NCBI GenBank assembly: GCA_900318565.1
Contig: ONLD01000025.1
Span: forward strand, 1-33,940
Length of the DNA stretch: 33,940 bases
Direction of reading: 5' to 3'
DNA from: an uncultured Bacteroidales bacterium
GTDB taxonomy: Bacteria; Bacteroidota; Bacteroidia; Bacteroidales; UBA932
Notes under the pieces: generated by a model
Seen by the model: only the letters and a program-made list of their open reading frames with translations
Databases searched by the model: none
Told to the model about the DNA's origin: nothing
Position numbers and translations under genes: made by a program
Shown: piece by piece, positions 7,614 through 15,383 of the stretch
How positions within the stretch are numbered: the first letter of the stretch is position 1
Layout of the letters: every line of letters begins with the position of its first letter

Positions 7614-9228
7614 AGGAATAAGGCTTTTCGTATTTATAGACTCTCTGCATAAATTCCATTTCACGGAGGGTGTCGCCCCAACCCACGGGCCGCATACCCT
7701 TCCAGCGCTCGTCCAGGTAGTCTGCGGCGAGCTTGCCTTCGAGAGACGGGTCGCCGAGCGCTATGGCAAGCGCCTTTGCGGCCTTGCGTATGCACAGGGT
7801 GCCCTGGCAGGTGCCCATACCCACGCGGGTGCGGCGGCGAAGGTCGCTCAGGCTGTGGACGCCAAGCTCCGCCACGGCGTATTTGATTTCGCCAAGGGTC
7901 ACTTGTTCGCATTCGCAGACGAGCTGCTTGTCTTCTTCGGAGTCGAAGCGTATCTTCCCGGCCAGGTCTCCCTGACGGCCGGCGGCGCCCTTCTGTCCGA
8001 GCGTGGCGATGCCTTCGAAGTGCTTGCTGACGGTCTCGATGCGTCCGTCCGCGGAGCCGGGGAGCGGCGTCTCTGCTGTCTGGCATCTCTTGTGGACGGC
8101 GAGCTTGCGGCACACGGCGTCCGTGGCCAGCTCAGCCATCAGGCGGTAGGTCATAAGCTTCCCGCCGGTAATGCTGACGAAGCCCTTGACGCCGTCGCGG
8201 GTCTCGTGGTCGAGGCACACGATACCGCGGCTGATGCTGCGTCCGGTAGGGTCGCTGTCGTCGGCTACCAGCGGGCGCACGCCGGCGTAGGCGCGCAGGA
8301 TGCGGGTGTCGGCGAGGGCGGGACAGAGCGCGCAGCCTTCACGGAGAAGCAGCCGCACCTCGTCCGGAGTCACTTCCATATTGTCGCATTCCTCGAAGGG
8401 AACCTTGGTCGAGGTCGTACCGATTACGGTCACGGAGTCGCCGGGCACTAGGATGTCGCCGTCGGCTGATTTGCGGCAGCGGTTGATTACTACGTTGTTG
8501 ACTCTGTGTCCGAATACGAGCAGCGCACCCTTCGCGGGGTACATTCCGATGTGGACGCCGGCCTTTTCGGCGATTCCGTGGCCCCAGATGCCGGCGGCAT
8601 TGACTGTCACGGGAGCGCGGTACTCGGCTTTCTGCCCGGTGCGGGTGTCGAGCACGCGGACTCCGAGAATGGTGTCACCCTCGCGGATGAAATCCAGGAA
8701 CTCGGTGTAGGAGAGTATCTTTGCCCCGTGCATTGCGGCGTCGGTCACGTTGGCGGCGCAGAGGCGGAACGGATCCACGGACCCGTCCGGCACCACCACG
8801 GCGCCTATGAGCGAAGGATTTACTGAAGGCTCCATTGCCCTGGCTTCGGCAGGGGAGATGGCCCTGGCTTCTATACCGGCCTTGATGCAGGCTTCGATGA
8901 ATTTCTTCTGGTAGTCCAGGCCGAATCCCGCGTCTTCATCTTCCGGCAGGGTAATGAAAAGGCCGCCGGTGTCTTCGACACAAGCAGCGGCTATTGAACG
9001 GAGAATCTTGTTTTCCCTGATGCATTCTTCGGCGGATTCGCTGTCCTTGACGGCATATCGGGCTCCGGAATGGAGAAGCCCGTGGTTGCGACCCGTCGCT
9101 CCGGTCGCGATGTCGTGCCTCTCGACAAGCAGCACCTTCAGGCCGCGCATAGCGCAGTCGCGGGCCGTCCCGGCCCCGGTGATGCCTCCTCCGATGATTA
9201 TGACGTCAAAATCGTTGTTTAGTGGCAT
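7600..9228 (-). CDS. glpA: Anaerobic glycerol-3-phosphate dehydrogenase subunit A
   Basis: The catalytic FAD subunit that oxidises sn-glycerol-3-phosphate to dihydroxyacetone phosphate. It is 542 residues: an N-terminal FAD-binding fold (IIIGGGITGAGTARDCAMRG, with GATGRNHGLLHSGARYAV), a substrate domain, GVRPL and SITGGKLMTYR motifs, and a C-terminal BFD-like [2Fe-2S] domain with C438-E-C440 and C474-QGTL-C479, as in E. coli GlpA. ATG at 9228 is the only sensible start, but no Shine-Dalgarno site is seen; the bases just upstream are the broken end of an RNase P RNA gene. It is the first gene of glpABC, overlapping glpB by 14 nt. Confidence 0.95.
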   Translation of the reverse strand: MPLNNDFDVIIIGGGITGAGTARDCAMRGLKVLLVERHDIATGATGRNHGLLHSGARYAVKDSESAEECIRENKILRSIAAACVEDTGGLFITLPEDEDAGFGLDYQKKFIEACIKAGIEARAISPAEARAMEPSVNPSLIGAVVVPDGSVDPFRLCAANVTDAAMHGAKILSYTEFLDFIREGDTILGVRVLDTRTGQKAEYRAPVTVNAAGIWGHGIAEKAGVHIGMYPAKGALLVFGHRVNNVVINRCRKSADGDILVPGDSVTVIGTTSTKVPFEECDNMEVTPDEVRLLLREGCALCPALADTRILRAYAGVRPLVADDSDPTGRSISRGIVCLDHETRDGVKGFVSITGGKLMTYRLMAELATDAVCRKLAVHKRCQTAETPLPGSADGRIETVSKHFEGIATLGQKGAAGRQGDLAGKIRFDSEEDKQLVCECEQVTLGEIKYAVAELGVHSLSDLRRRTRVGMGTCQGTLCIRKAAKALAIALGDPSLEGKLAADYLDERWKGMRPVGWGDTLREMEFMQRVYKYEKPYSYDEV

Positions 9229-9235
9229 ATCGTTA

Positions 9236-9505
9236 TACCCCCCGGCATCAGGCGGGCCGCCCTCAGCTGCCGGTATATTTGGTCTTGCAGACCCTGGTGC
9301 CGTACCCGTGACGCATCGCTGCGCCCCGTCGTGAGCTCTTGCCTCGCGTTTTCACCCTTACCTTTCCGGCCGGAGCCGGGGAAGGCGGTTATTTTCTGTT
9401 ACGGCCGACGTAAGGTTACCCCCACCTGCGCTTTCCGCAGCAAGGCGCCCTGTTCTGTCCGGACTTTCCTCAGCGCTGTGCGCCGCGGCAGATCGTCCCA
9501 CCTAT
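9236..9505 (-). ncRNA. rnpB: RNase P RNA (rnpB), 3' end missing
   Basis: Read on the minus strand this is unmistakably the 5' two thirds of bacterial type A RNase P RNA: GCTGAGGAAAGTCCGGAC (conserved region I, P4 5' strand), AACAGAAAATAACCGCC, GGTAAGGGTGAAA, AGGCAAGAGCTCACG, and GCAAGACCAAATA, ending with a P15-like hairpin CCGGCA...TGCCGG and GGGGTA. The expected 3' part, including the P17/P18 region and the universal ACAGAACCCGGCTTA-type strand that closes P4, is absent; the glpA ATG follows within about 10 nt. A -7 box precedes the 5' end, so the piece is probably transcribed. As it stands it cannot form the catalytic core. Both ends are estimates. Confidence 0.85.
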
Positions 9506-9512
9506 AAACACA

Positions 9513-9520
9513 CAAAAATA
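9513..9520 (-). promoter_or_regulatory. -7 box (TATTTTTG) of rnpB and probably glpABC
   Basis: TATTTTTG on the minus strand lies just before the 5' end of the RNase P RNA. No other promoter-like box is seen before glpA, so this one may drive the glp genes through the rnpB fragment. A -33 element is not obvious. Confidence 0.5.
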
Positions 9521-9530
9521 ATGAAAAATG

Positions 9531-9561
9531 TTTAGAATTCGGCCGTTTTTTGGTATTTTTG
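9531..9561 (+). promoter_or_regulatory. Promoter of the short LysR-type gene
   Basis: TTTA at 9531-9534, a 19-nt spacer and TATTTTTG at 9554-9561 approximate the Bacteroidetes TTTG-N19-TAnnTTTG promoter. The ATG at 9580 follows 18 nt after the -7 box. It faces away from the rnpB promoter, which begins only a few bases upstream. Confidence 0.6.
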
Positions 9562-9579
9562 TAAAAACAGAATCTCTGT

Positions 9580-9939
9580 ATGATAACCGACAACAGGCTT
9601 GTGACGTTCGTCACTCTTTGCAATTGCGGCAGCTTCACCCGGACCGCGCACGCCCTCGGCATCAGCCAACCGACTGTGAGCCAGCATATCGCGCAGCTCG
9701 AGCAGGAAGCTGGCGGGGCCCTTTTCGTCCGGGAGAAGGGGAGCGTCAGCCTTACGGACAAAGGGATGGTCTTCAAGGATTGCGCGGAGCGTATTCTCGC
9801 AGAGTACGGGAATCTTGCCCGGGCCCTTTCCGAAGATGCTCCCGTGCAGCAGCAGCGCGGCGCCGTTTTCGAACTTTCCGAGGGAAAACGGGTGAGCGTG
9901 GAAGTTGAGGAAGGAAAACTGAAAATCAGTTTGATTTAA
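9580..9939 (+). CDS. Minimal LysR-type DNA-binding protein without effector domain
   Basis: A 119-residue protein whose first 70 or so residues are a LysR-type winged helix-turn-helix (CGSFTRTAHALGISQPTVSQ, then HIAQLEQEAGGALFVREKG and LTDKGMVF). A full LysR regulator has about 300 residues with a periplasmic-binding-like effector domain; here only a linker helix and a short charged tail (SEGKRVSVEVEEGKLKISL) follow, then a normal stop. The gene has its own promoter and directly precedes the outer-membrane barrel gene and potABCD, whose -33 box overlaps its 3' end, so it may regulate them; that is inference. The DNA-binding part looks intact, so I call it a small regulator, although a decayed LysR gene is possible. 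Confidence 0.8.
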   Translation: MITDNRLVTFVTLCNCGSFTRTAHALGISQPTVSQHIAQLEQEAGGALFVREKGSVSLTDKGMVFKDCAERILAEYGNLARALSEDAPVQQQRGAVFELSEGKRVSVEVEEGKLKISLI

Positions 9940-9959
9940 TTAATTTATTAGTATCTTTG
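9930..9959 (+). promoter_or_regulatory. Promoter of the barrel-potABCD unit
   Basis: TTTG at 9930-9933, an 18-nt spacer and TATCTTTG at 9952-9959 form one of the best Bacteroidetes-type promoters in the window. The -33 element overlaps the last codons of the LysR-type gene. The ATG at 9999 gives a leader of about 30 nt. Confidence 0.75.
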
Positions 9960-9998
9960 CGGCCAGAAGTTTAACTAATTTTTATTTTATGTGCAGAG

Positions 9999-11030
9999 AT
10001 GAAGAAACTGCTTTTTGTCTTCGCAGCTTTGCTGCTATGCTTCCTTGCGCATTCGCAAGAGGCTGAGGGGACCGGCAGCTACGCCGAGTTCCAGGTTATC
10101 CCCCGTTTCGAGTATAATCCTTACTTCACTCCAGGGCGCTCAGGTGACGGTTCGAGCGGTTCCTCATTCGGCAATTCATCTGTCTATACATTATTGGAAG
10201 GAGCTTTCTCCGACCACGTTTCATATACTCTCTCCAACCACTGGTTCGGACCCGATCCCAAGCCGCTTTATTCCGGCACGCTCTACTCCAACTGCAACAA
10301 CTGGCTGGACATCGCGAAGTTCGACTTCACCTTCGGCGGTTTCACCATCACGCTCGGAAAGGACTGCATTGCCAGCGGCGGCTTCGAATATGACGCCTGG
10401 GACGTGGATGTGGATTATCTGCTGATAGGCGAGACCCCGCTCCTTGCATCTTATCTTTGGTACAACCTGCCCAGCTATCAGTGGGGCGCTTCAGTCGGCT
10501 ATTCCTTCGGTGAGCATACGTCTCTCCGTGCCCAGATGACCACCTCTCCTTTCGGCGAGAGGCCTTTCGTCAGCGGTCTCTATACTTATTCGCTTCAGTG
10601 GAGCGGCAACTACGGACCCGTTTCCAATATCTGGTCCGGCTCCGCGGTGCAGCGTCCCGACGGCGGCTTTGAGTGGCTCATTGCCCTTTCCCAGAGGGCC
10701 GAGCTCGGGGATTTCACCCTCGGTTTCGACTGGTACAATATGGTCGATGTGGACTACGGCATCGACGGAGAGGCTCCCTGTGAGTTTATCAAGGGCAACA
10801 CCTGGCGTCCCAGCGTGAGCTACGCTCCTGTCGAGCAGTTCGACCTTGCGCTCATCGGCAACATCTACACCAGGATGGGCGGTCTGTATGACCTCAACCT
10901 CAGCACCGTGTTCCATTATCGCCCCACGGAGCCCGTGCAGCTGCACGCCGGCTTCGGCTGGGACCTGAACACCAAGGCCTGCTCGGCGATGTTCGGTATA
11001 AAAGTGAATTTCTCCGTTTTCTCGCTCTAG
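9999..11030 (+). CDS. Outer-membrane beta-barrel (porin-like) protein
   Basis: A 343-residue secreted protein with a signal peptide (MKKLLFVFAALLLCFLAHSQ, cleavage probably after AHS). The rest is rich in alternating aromatic and polar residues in short strands (YTLSNHWFGP, FDFTFGGFTITLGKD, GFTLGFDWYNM-like stretches, LHAGFGWDLN) and ends in NFSVFSL with aromatic residues in the final strand, as expected for an outer-membrane barrel. I cannot name a family. The stop is 6 nt before the potA ATG and a strong promoter lies upstream, so it is the first gene of the polyamine importer operon. A role as the outer-membrane pore for the same substrate is inferred from this position only. Confidence 0.75.
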   Translation: MKKLLFVFAALLLCFLAHSQEAEGTGSYAEFQVIPRFEYNPYFTPGRSGDGSSGSSFGNSSVYTLLEGAFSDHVSYTLSNHWFGPDPKPLYSGTLYSNCNNWLDIAKFDFTFGGFTITLGKDCIASGGFEYDAWDVDVDYLLIGETPLLASYLWYNLPSYQWGASVGYSFGEHTSLRAQMTTSPFGERPFVSGLYTYSLQWSGNYGPVSNIWSGSAVQRPDGGFEWLIALSQRAELGDFTLGFDWYNMVDVDYGIDGEAPCEFIKGNTWRPSVSYAPVEQFDLALIGNIYTRMGGLYDLNLSTVFHYRPTEPVQLHAGFGWDLNTKACSAMFGIKVNFSVFSL

Positions 11031-11036
11031 ACGCCG

Positions 11037-12419
11037 ATGTCCAACGATTATATCATTGACATTCAGCACCTGAGCAAGTCTTACGGAGACCACAAGGTGC
11101 TGGATGATATCAATTTCTATGTGCGCAGGGGAGAGTTTGTGACGCTGCTCGGACCTTCGGGCTGCGGCAAGACCACCCTGCTTCGGCAGATTGCCGGTTT
11201 CGTCGCTCCCGACGAGGGTAAGATCCTTCTGGAGGGCAAGGACATTTCCGGCATCCCTCCTTTCGAGCGTCCGCTCAACACCGTGTTCCAGCGTTACGCC
11301 CTGTTCCCGCATCTGGACGTCTTCGACAACATAGCCTTCGGACTCAAGCTCCAGAAGGTGCCCGCCAAGGAAATCGAGGTGCGCGTCAAGAAGATGCTCA
11401 AGATGGTCTCGATGACCGACTACGAAGACCGTTCCGTGGATTCCCTGTCGGGCGGCCAGCAGCAGAGAGTCGCCATTGCGAGGGCCCTCGTGAATTACCC
11501 TAAGGTGCTTTTGCTGGACGAGCCGCTTGCTGCACTCGACCTTAAGATGCGCAAGGATATGCAGCTGGAACTTAAGGAGATACACCGCAAGATGGGTATC
11601 ACCTTCATCTACGTGACCCACGACCAGGAGGAAGCCCTTACGCTCTCCGACACCATCGTGGTGCTCAACGAAGGCCGCATCCAGCAGATAGGCACTCCGA
11701 CCGACATCTACAACGAGCCTTGCAACAGCTTCGTGGCCGATTTCATCGGGGAGTCCAACATTCTCAACGCCCGTATGATTCGCGACCGCAGGGTGGAGTT
11801 TATCGGACACGAGTTCGACTGCGTGGACGAGGGCTTCGGCGAGGATGTGCTGGTTGACGTGGTCGTGCGTCCCGAAGACATCTATTTCACGACCGACCCG
11901 GCGCGCTGCCAGTTCAAGGCCAAGGTGAACTCCTGCATCTTCAAGGGAGTTCACTACGAGATGTGGGTGGATACCGACGACGGTTACGAGCTGATGATAC
12001 AGGACTACGATGCCTATCCAGTGGGAAGCGAAGTGATGCTCTACATCGACCCTGACGACATCCAGGTGATGCACAAGGAGAGACTCTGCAATACCGTTCC
12101 GGCAAAAGTCGCCGAAGACGGGGTAGTGGAGATGCTCGGCGCCAAGTTCGAGGCCTCCACCGCCGGATTCAGCGCCGGCGACGAAGTGACGGCGGAGTTC
12201 CCTTTCAGCGCGGTGGACCTTCTGGACCACCAGGAAGACGGCAAACTCTCCGGAGAAGTGCATTTCCTGCTCTACAAGGCGGACCACTACCATCTTACGG
12301 TGCGCACCGATGACGGTGACTCCCTCTGGGTGGACACCAACGACATTTGGGACAAGGGAGACCTTGTGGGAATCGACATCGCCCCCGAGGGCATCAAGCT
12401 GAAGGCCCGCAATGATTAA
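11037..12419 (+). CDS. potA: Spermidine/putrescine ABC transporter ATP-binding protein PotA, with duplicated C-terminal domain
   Basis: The ATPase that powers polyamine import through PotBC. The nucleotide-binding domain is complete: Walker A GPSGCGKT at 39-46, Q-loop Q85 in [11 protein letters not shown], signature LSGGQ at 137-141, Walker B LLLDEP at 158-163 and switch H195. At 460 residues it is longer than E. coli PotA (378). The extra length looks like a second copy of the C-terminal TOBE-like domain: [18 protein letters not shown] near residue 305 resembles [18 protein letters not shown] near residue 420. The stop overlaps the potB start by 8 nt. The spermidine/putrescine assignment comes from the full potABCD set. 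Confidence 0.92.
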   Translation: MSNDYIIDIQHLSKSYGDHKVLDDINFYVRRGEFVTLLGPSGCGKTTLLRQIAGFVAPDEGKILLEGKDISGIPPFERPLNTVFQRYALFPHLDVFDNIAFGLKLQKVPAKEIEVRVKKMLKMVSMTDYEDRSVDSLSGGQQQRVAIARALVNYPKVLLLDEPLAALDLKMRKDMQLELKEIHRKMGITFIYVTHDQEEALTLSDTIVVLNEGRIQQIGTPTDIYNEPCNSFVADFIGESNILNARMIRDRRVEFIGHEFDCVDEGFGEDVLVDVVVRPEDIYFTTDPARCQFKAKVNSCIFKGVHYEMWVDTDDGYELMIQDYDAYPVGSEVMLYIDPDDIQVMHKERLCNTVPAKVAEDGVVEMLGAKFEASTAGFSAGDEVTAEFPFSAVDLLDHQEDGKLSGEVHFLLYKADHYHLTVRTDDGDSLWVDTNDIWDKGDLVGIDIAPEGIKLKARND

Positions 12420-13182
12420 GCGCAGTTACTGGAGTCTTCCGTACTTCATCTTTATGGTGGTGTTCGTGGTGCTCCCCCTTATCCTGATAGTGCTGTATGC
12501 ATTCCAGGACGGGAACGGGCATTTCACGCTATCCAACGTGACCCGCTTCTTCACCGACTCGGACTCCCTTTCTACATTTGCACTTTCAATCGAGGTGGCT
12601 ATAGAGAACACGCTGATATGCATTTTGTTGGGCTATCCCGCCGCGTGGATTCTTTCCAATAAGCAGCTCAACCGGAGCGCCGTGACGGTGATGCTCTTCA
12701 TTATGCCGATGTGGATCAACGCCTTGATGCGTACCCTCGCCACCGCCGAGCTCTTCAACGTGCTGGGCGTGACGCTGGGGAAGGGGACGCTGCTCTTCGG
12801 TATGGTCTATGACTACATTCCGTTTATGATTTACCCCATCTACAACACCTTGATGAAGATGGACAAGTCTTATGCGGAGGCCGCCGAAGACCTGGGAGCC
12901 AATCCCTGGACAGTGTTCTGGAAGGTCACCGTGCCTCTCTCTATGCCGGGCGTGATGAGCGGCGTGCTGATGGTCTTTATGCCTACGGTCAGCACCTTCG
13001 CCATCTCCGAGTTCCTGACCAACAACAAGATAAAGCTCTTCGGTACCATCATCCAGGAGAATATCAACTCCTCGATGTGGAACTACGGAGCCGCGCTTGC
13101 GTTCATTATGTTGATAATCATCGGCATCACCTCGCTTATCGGCGAAGGTAAGCAGTCCGAGACTGAAGGAGGGCTCATCTGA
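12412..13182 (+). CDS. potB: Spermidine/putrescine ABC transporter permease PotB
   Basis: An inner-membrane permease of 256 residues with about six membrane segments, the first at roughly 10-30. The conserved cytoplasmic EAA loop, which docks on the ATPase, reads [20 protein letters not shown] from about residue 156. It matches PotB rather than PotC by order and by its PotH/PotB-like N-terminus ([19 protein letters not shown]). Start overlaps potA by 8 nt and stop overlaps potC by one base (TGATG), so all parts should be made in step. Confidence 0.93.
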   Translation: MIKRSYWSLPYFIFMVVFVVLPLILIVLYAFQDGNGHFTLSNVTRFFTDSDSLSTFALSIEVAIENTLICILLGYPAAWILSNKQLNRSAVTVMLFIMPMWINALMRTLATAELFNVLGVTLGKGTLLFGMVYDYIPFMIYPIYNTLMKMDKSYAEAAEDLGANPWTVFWKVTVPLSMPGVMSGVLMVFMPTVSTFAISEFLTNNKIKLFGTIIQENINSSMWNYGAALAFIMLIIIGITSLIGEGKQSETEGGLI

Positions 13183-13979
13183 TGAAGAAGTTATTCGCCC
13201 AAATCTACATCTGGCTGCTGCTGGCGCTGCTCTATGCTCCGCTGGTGTTTATCGCCATATTCTCGTTTACCGAGTCCCGCGTGCTAGGCAACTGGACGGG
13301 CTTTTCCACAAAGCTCTACGGCAACCTGTTCACGGGCGGGATGAACGGCGGGGGAGCACTGCTGTCCGCCGTTGAGAACACGCTGATAATCGCGCTTATA
13401 GCGGCTGCGGTATCGACATTGCTCGGCACCATAGCGGCAATCGGTATCTACAACCTTCGCGGCCGCAAGAAGCAGACTATGCAGTTTCTCAACAACATCC
13501 CGATGATCAACCCCGATATCATCACGGGTGTGTCGCTGTTCCTGCTGTTCGTGTTCCTGGGCTTCTCCCAGGGCTATGTGACCGTGGTGCTTGCCCACAT
13601 CACGTTCTGCACTCCTTATGTAGTATTGAACGTGATGCCGAAGCTCTCGCAGATGAATCCCAACATCTATGAGGCGGCCCTCGACCTTGGCGCCACGCCT
13701 TCCCAGGCCCTCTGGAAGGTGCTTGTGCCCGAGCTTCGCCCCGGGATGATATCAGGCTTCATACTGGCCTTCACGATGTCCCTGGACGATTTCGCGGTGA
13801 CTTTCTTCACCCGCGGGACAATCGGCCTGGACACCCTCTCTACTTATATTTACACGGACGCCCGCAAGGGAGGACTTACTCCCGAGCTGCGCCCTCTTAT
13901 GACCCTGATTTTCCTTATAGTGCTTATCCTTCTGATCGTCATCAACATACGTGCGGAGAAAGCAAGTAAAAAAGCATAG
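13182..13979 (+). CDS. potC: Spermidine/putrescine ABC transporter permease PotC
   Basis: The second inner-membrane permease, 265 residues, with membrane segments starting at about residue 8 and the EAA loop EAALDLGATPSQALWKVLVP from about residue 164. SLDDFAVTFFTRG near residue 200 is typical of PotC/PotI permeases. It forms the heterodimeric channel with PotB. The potD ATG lies 3 nt after its stop. Confidence 0.93.
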   Translation: MKKLFAQIYIWLLLALLYAPLVFIAIFSFTESRVLGNWTGFSTKLYGNLFTGGMNGGGALLSAVENTLIIALIAAAVSTLLGTIAAIGIYNLRGRKKQTMQFLNNIPMINPDIITGVSLFLLFVFLGFSQGYVTVVLAHITFCTPYVVLNVMPKLSQMNPNIYEAALDLGATPSQALWKVLVPELRPGMISGFILAFTMSLDDFAVTFFTRGTIGLDTLSTYIYTDARKGGLTPELRPLMTLIFLIVLILLIVINIRAEKASKKA

Positions 13980-13982
13980 TAA

Positions 13983-15287
13983 ATGAAAAAATTCCTGACT
14001 TTGACAGCTGCAGTGGCACTTCTGTGCGCCTGCACCACGGACCGCGAGAGCATCCTTAAAGTGTACAACTGGTCCGACTACATCGACGAAAGCGTCATCC
14101 CCGAGTTCGAGCAGTGGTACGAAGAGCAGACGGGTGAAAGCGTGAAGGTGATTTACCAGACCTTCGACATCAACGAGACGATGCTCTCCAAGATTGAGAA
14201 AGGCCACGAAGACTACGACGTGGTGTGCCCTTCTGACTACATCATCGAGCGTATGCTCCGCAGCGACCTCCTGCTCCCGCTGGACCGTGATTTCGGCTCC
14301 ACGCCCAACTACATCGACGACAACCTTTCCCCGTATATCCGCGAGTGCTTCAACAAGATGGCTTGCGGCGGAAAGAATGCAAATGATTATTCCGTGGGCT
14401 ATATGTGGGGCACTACAGGCATCCTTTACAATGCCAAGTATGTGACGGACGAGGAAGCGTCCACCTGGGACATTCTCCGCAACCCCAAGTTCGCGGACAA
14501 GATTTTCATCAAGGATTCCGCCCGCGACGTGTTCTCCCAGATTATCATTTACCTGCACCGCGACGATCTGGCTGCCGGAAAGGTGACTCTGGACGAACTG
14601 ATGAACGACTCTTCCGACGAGGCCATCGCCGAGGTCGAGGCCTATATGAAGCAGGTCAAGCCCCTGGTGGCCGGCTGGGAAGCCGACTTCGGCAAGGACC
14701 AGATGACTCAGGAGCGCGGCTACCTGAGCCTCAACTGGAGCGGCGACGGCGTCTGGGCCATCGAAGAGGCAGCCGAGATAGGGGTGGACCTGCGCTACTC
14801 CCTCCCGAAGGAAGGATTCACGGTGTGGTTTGACGGTTGGGTTATCCCCAAGTTCGCCAAGAATGTCAAGGCTGCAAAATACTGGATCAACTTTATGAGC
14901 CGCCCGGACATCGTGATACGTAATGTGGACGTCACGGGCTATGTGTCCGTCAGCGGCGCTCCCGAAGTGCTTGAAGCTTTCACCGACGAGGAGTATGATC
15001 CCATCGACCTCAGCTACTTCTTCGGACCCCAGGCTGATTCGGTCTGCGCCAACCCTGTGCTTTATCCCGACCGCGCCGACATCGAGCGCAGTACCCAGGA
15101 GCACGACTGGGGCGACCGCACTCCCCAGCTCGTGGAGATGTGGTCCCGCGTGAAGGGTGACAGCGCCAGCTCGATGACCATCATCGTGATAGGTGTTTTC
15201 CTCGCCGCGCTGGTGGCTTTCGTGGTGTACAACCGCTTCTTCTCCCGCAAGGCATCCGCCCGCAAGGGCAAGGGACGCCGTAGATAG
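13983..15287 (+). CDS. potD: Spermidine/putrescine-binding lipoprotein PotD with C-terminal membrane anchor
   Basis: The substrate-binding protein of the importer, 434 residues. The N-terminus is a lipoprotein signal (MKKFLTLTAAVALLCAC, lipid on C17). The binding domain has family phrases LKVYNWSDYIDESVIPEFE, DVVCPSDYIIERM, YMWGTTGILYN, LNWSGDGVWA and WVIPKFAKN. Unusually, about 35 residues beyond the normal end form a hydrophobic helix (TIIVIGVFLAALVAFVVY) followed by a strongly basic tail (SRKASARKGKGRRR), so the protein may be held at both ends, with the tail in the cytoplasm. It ends the operon and is followed by a strong hairpin terminator. Confidence 0.92.
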   Translation: MKKFLTLTAAVALLCACTTDRESILKVYNWSDYIDESVIPEFEQWYEEQTGESVKVIYQTFDINETMLSKIEKGHEDYDVVCPSDYIIERMLRSDLLLPLDRDFGSTPNYIDDNLSPYIRECFNKMACGGKNANDYSVGYMWGTTGILYNAKYVTDEEASTWDILRNPKFADKIFIKDSARDVFSQIIIYLHRDDLAAGKVTLDELMNDSSDEAIAEVEAYMKQVKPLVAGWEADFGKDQMTQERGYLSLNWSGDGVWAIEEAAEIGVDLRYSLPKEGFTVWFDGWVIPKFAKNVKAAKYWINFMSRPDIVIRNVDVTGYVSVSGAPEVLEAFTDEEYDPIDLSYFFGPQADSVCANPVLYPDRADIERSTQEHDWGDRTPQLVEMWSRVKGDSASSMTIIVIGVFLAALVAFVVYNRFFSRKASARKGKGRRR

Positions 15288-15307
15288 GGCGAAGGCTACA
15301 AATATTT

Positions 15308-15353
15308 AAAAGTTTCCCGCAAGTGACTGAAAATCATTGCGGGAAACTTTTTT
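15308..15353. terminator. Bidirectional terminator between potD and lptF/G
   Basis: A perfect 15-bp stem (15308-15322 pairs with 15337-15351, AAAAGTTTCCCGCAA) with a 14-nt loop, ending in a T-run on the plus strand and preceded by A-rich sequence that gives a T-rich tract on the minus strand. It sits between the convergent ends of potD and the lptF/G gene and can serve both. Confidence 0.9.
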
Positions 15354-15383
15354 GTTTAGATTGTTAACAAAAATGTTACGGGC

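Noticed and set aside
10491-12293. A 600-codon open frame on the minus strand opposite potA and the barrel gene
   Set aside because: It lies over two well-supported plus-strand genes, shows no family features, and is explained by GC-rich codon bias that keeps the opposite frame open. The same applies to other long antisense frames, such as 147-1280 plus and 13752-15104 minus.
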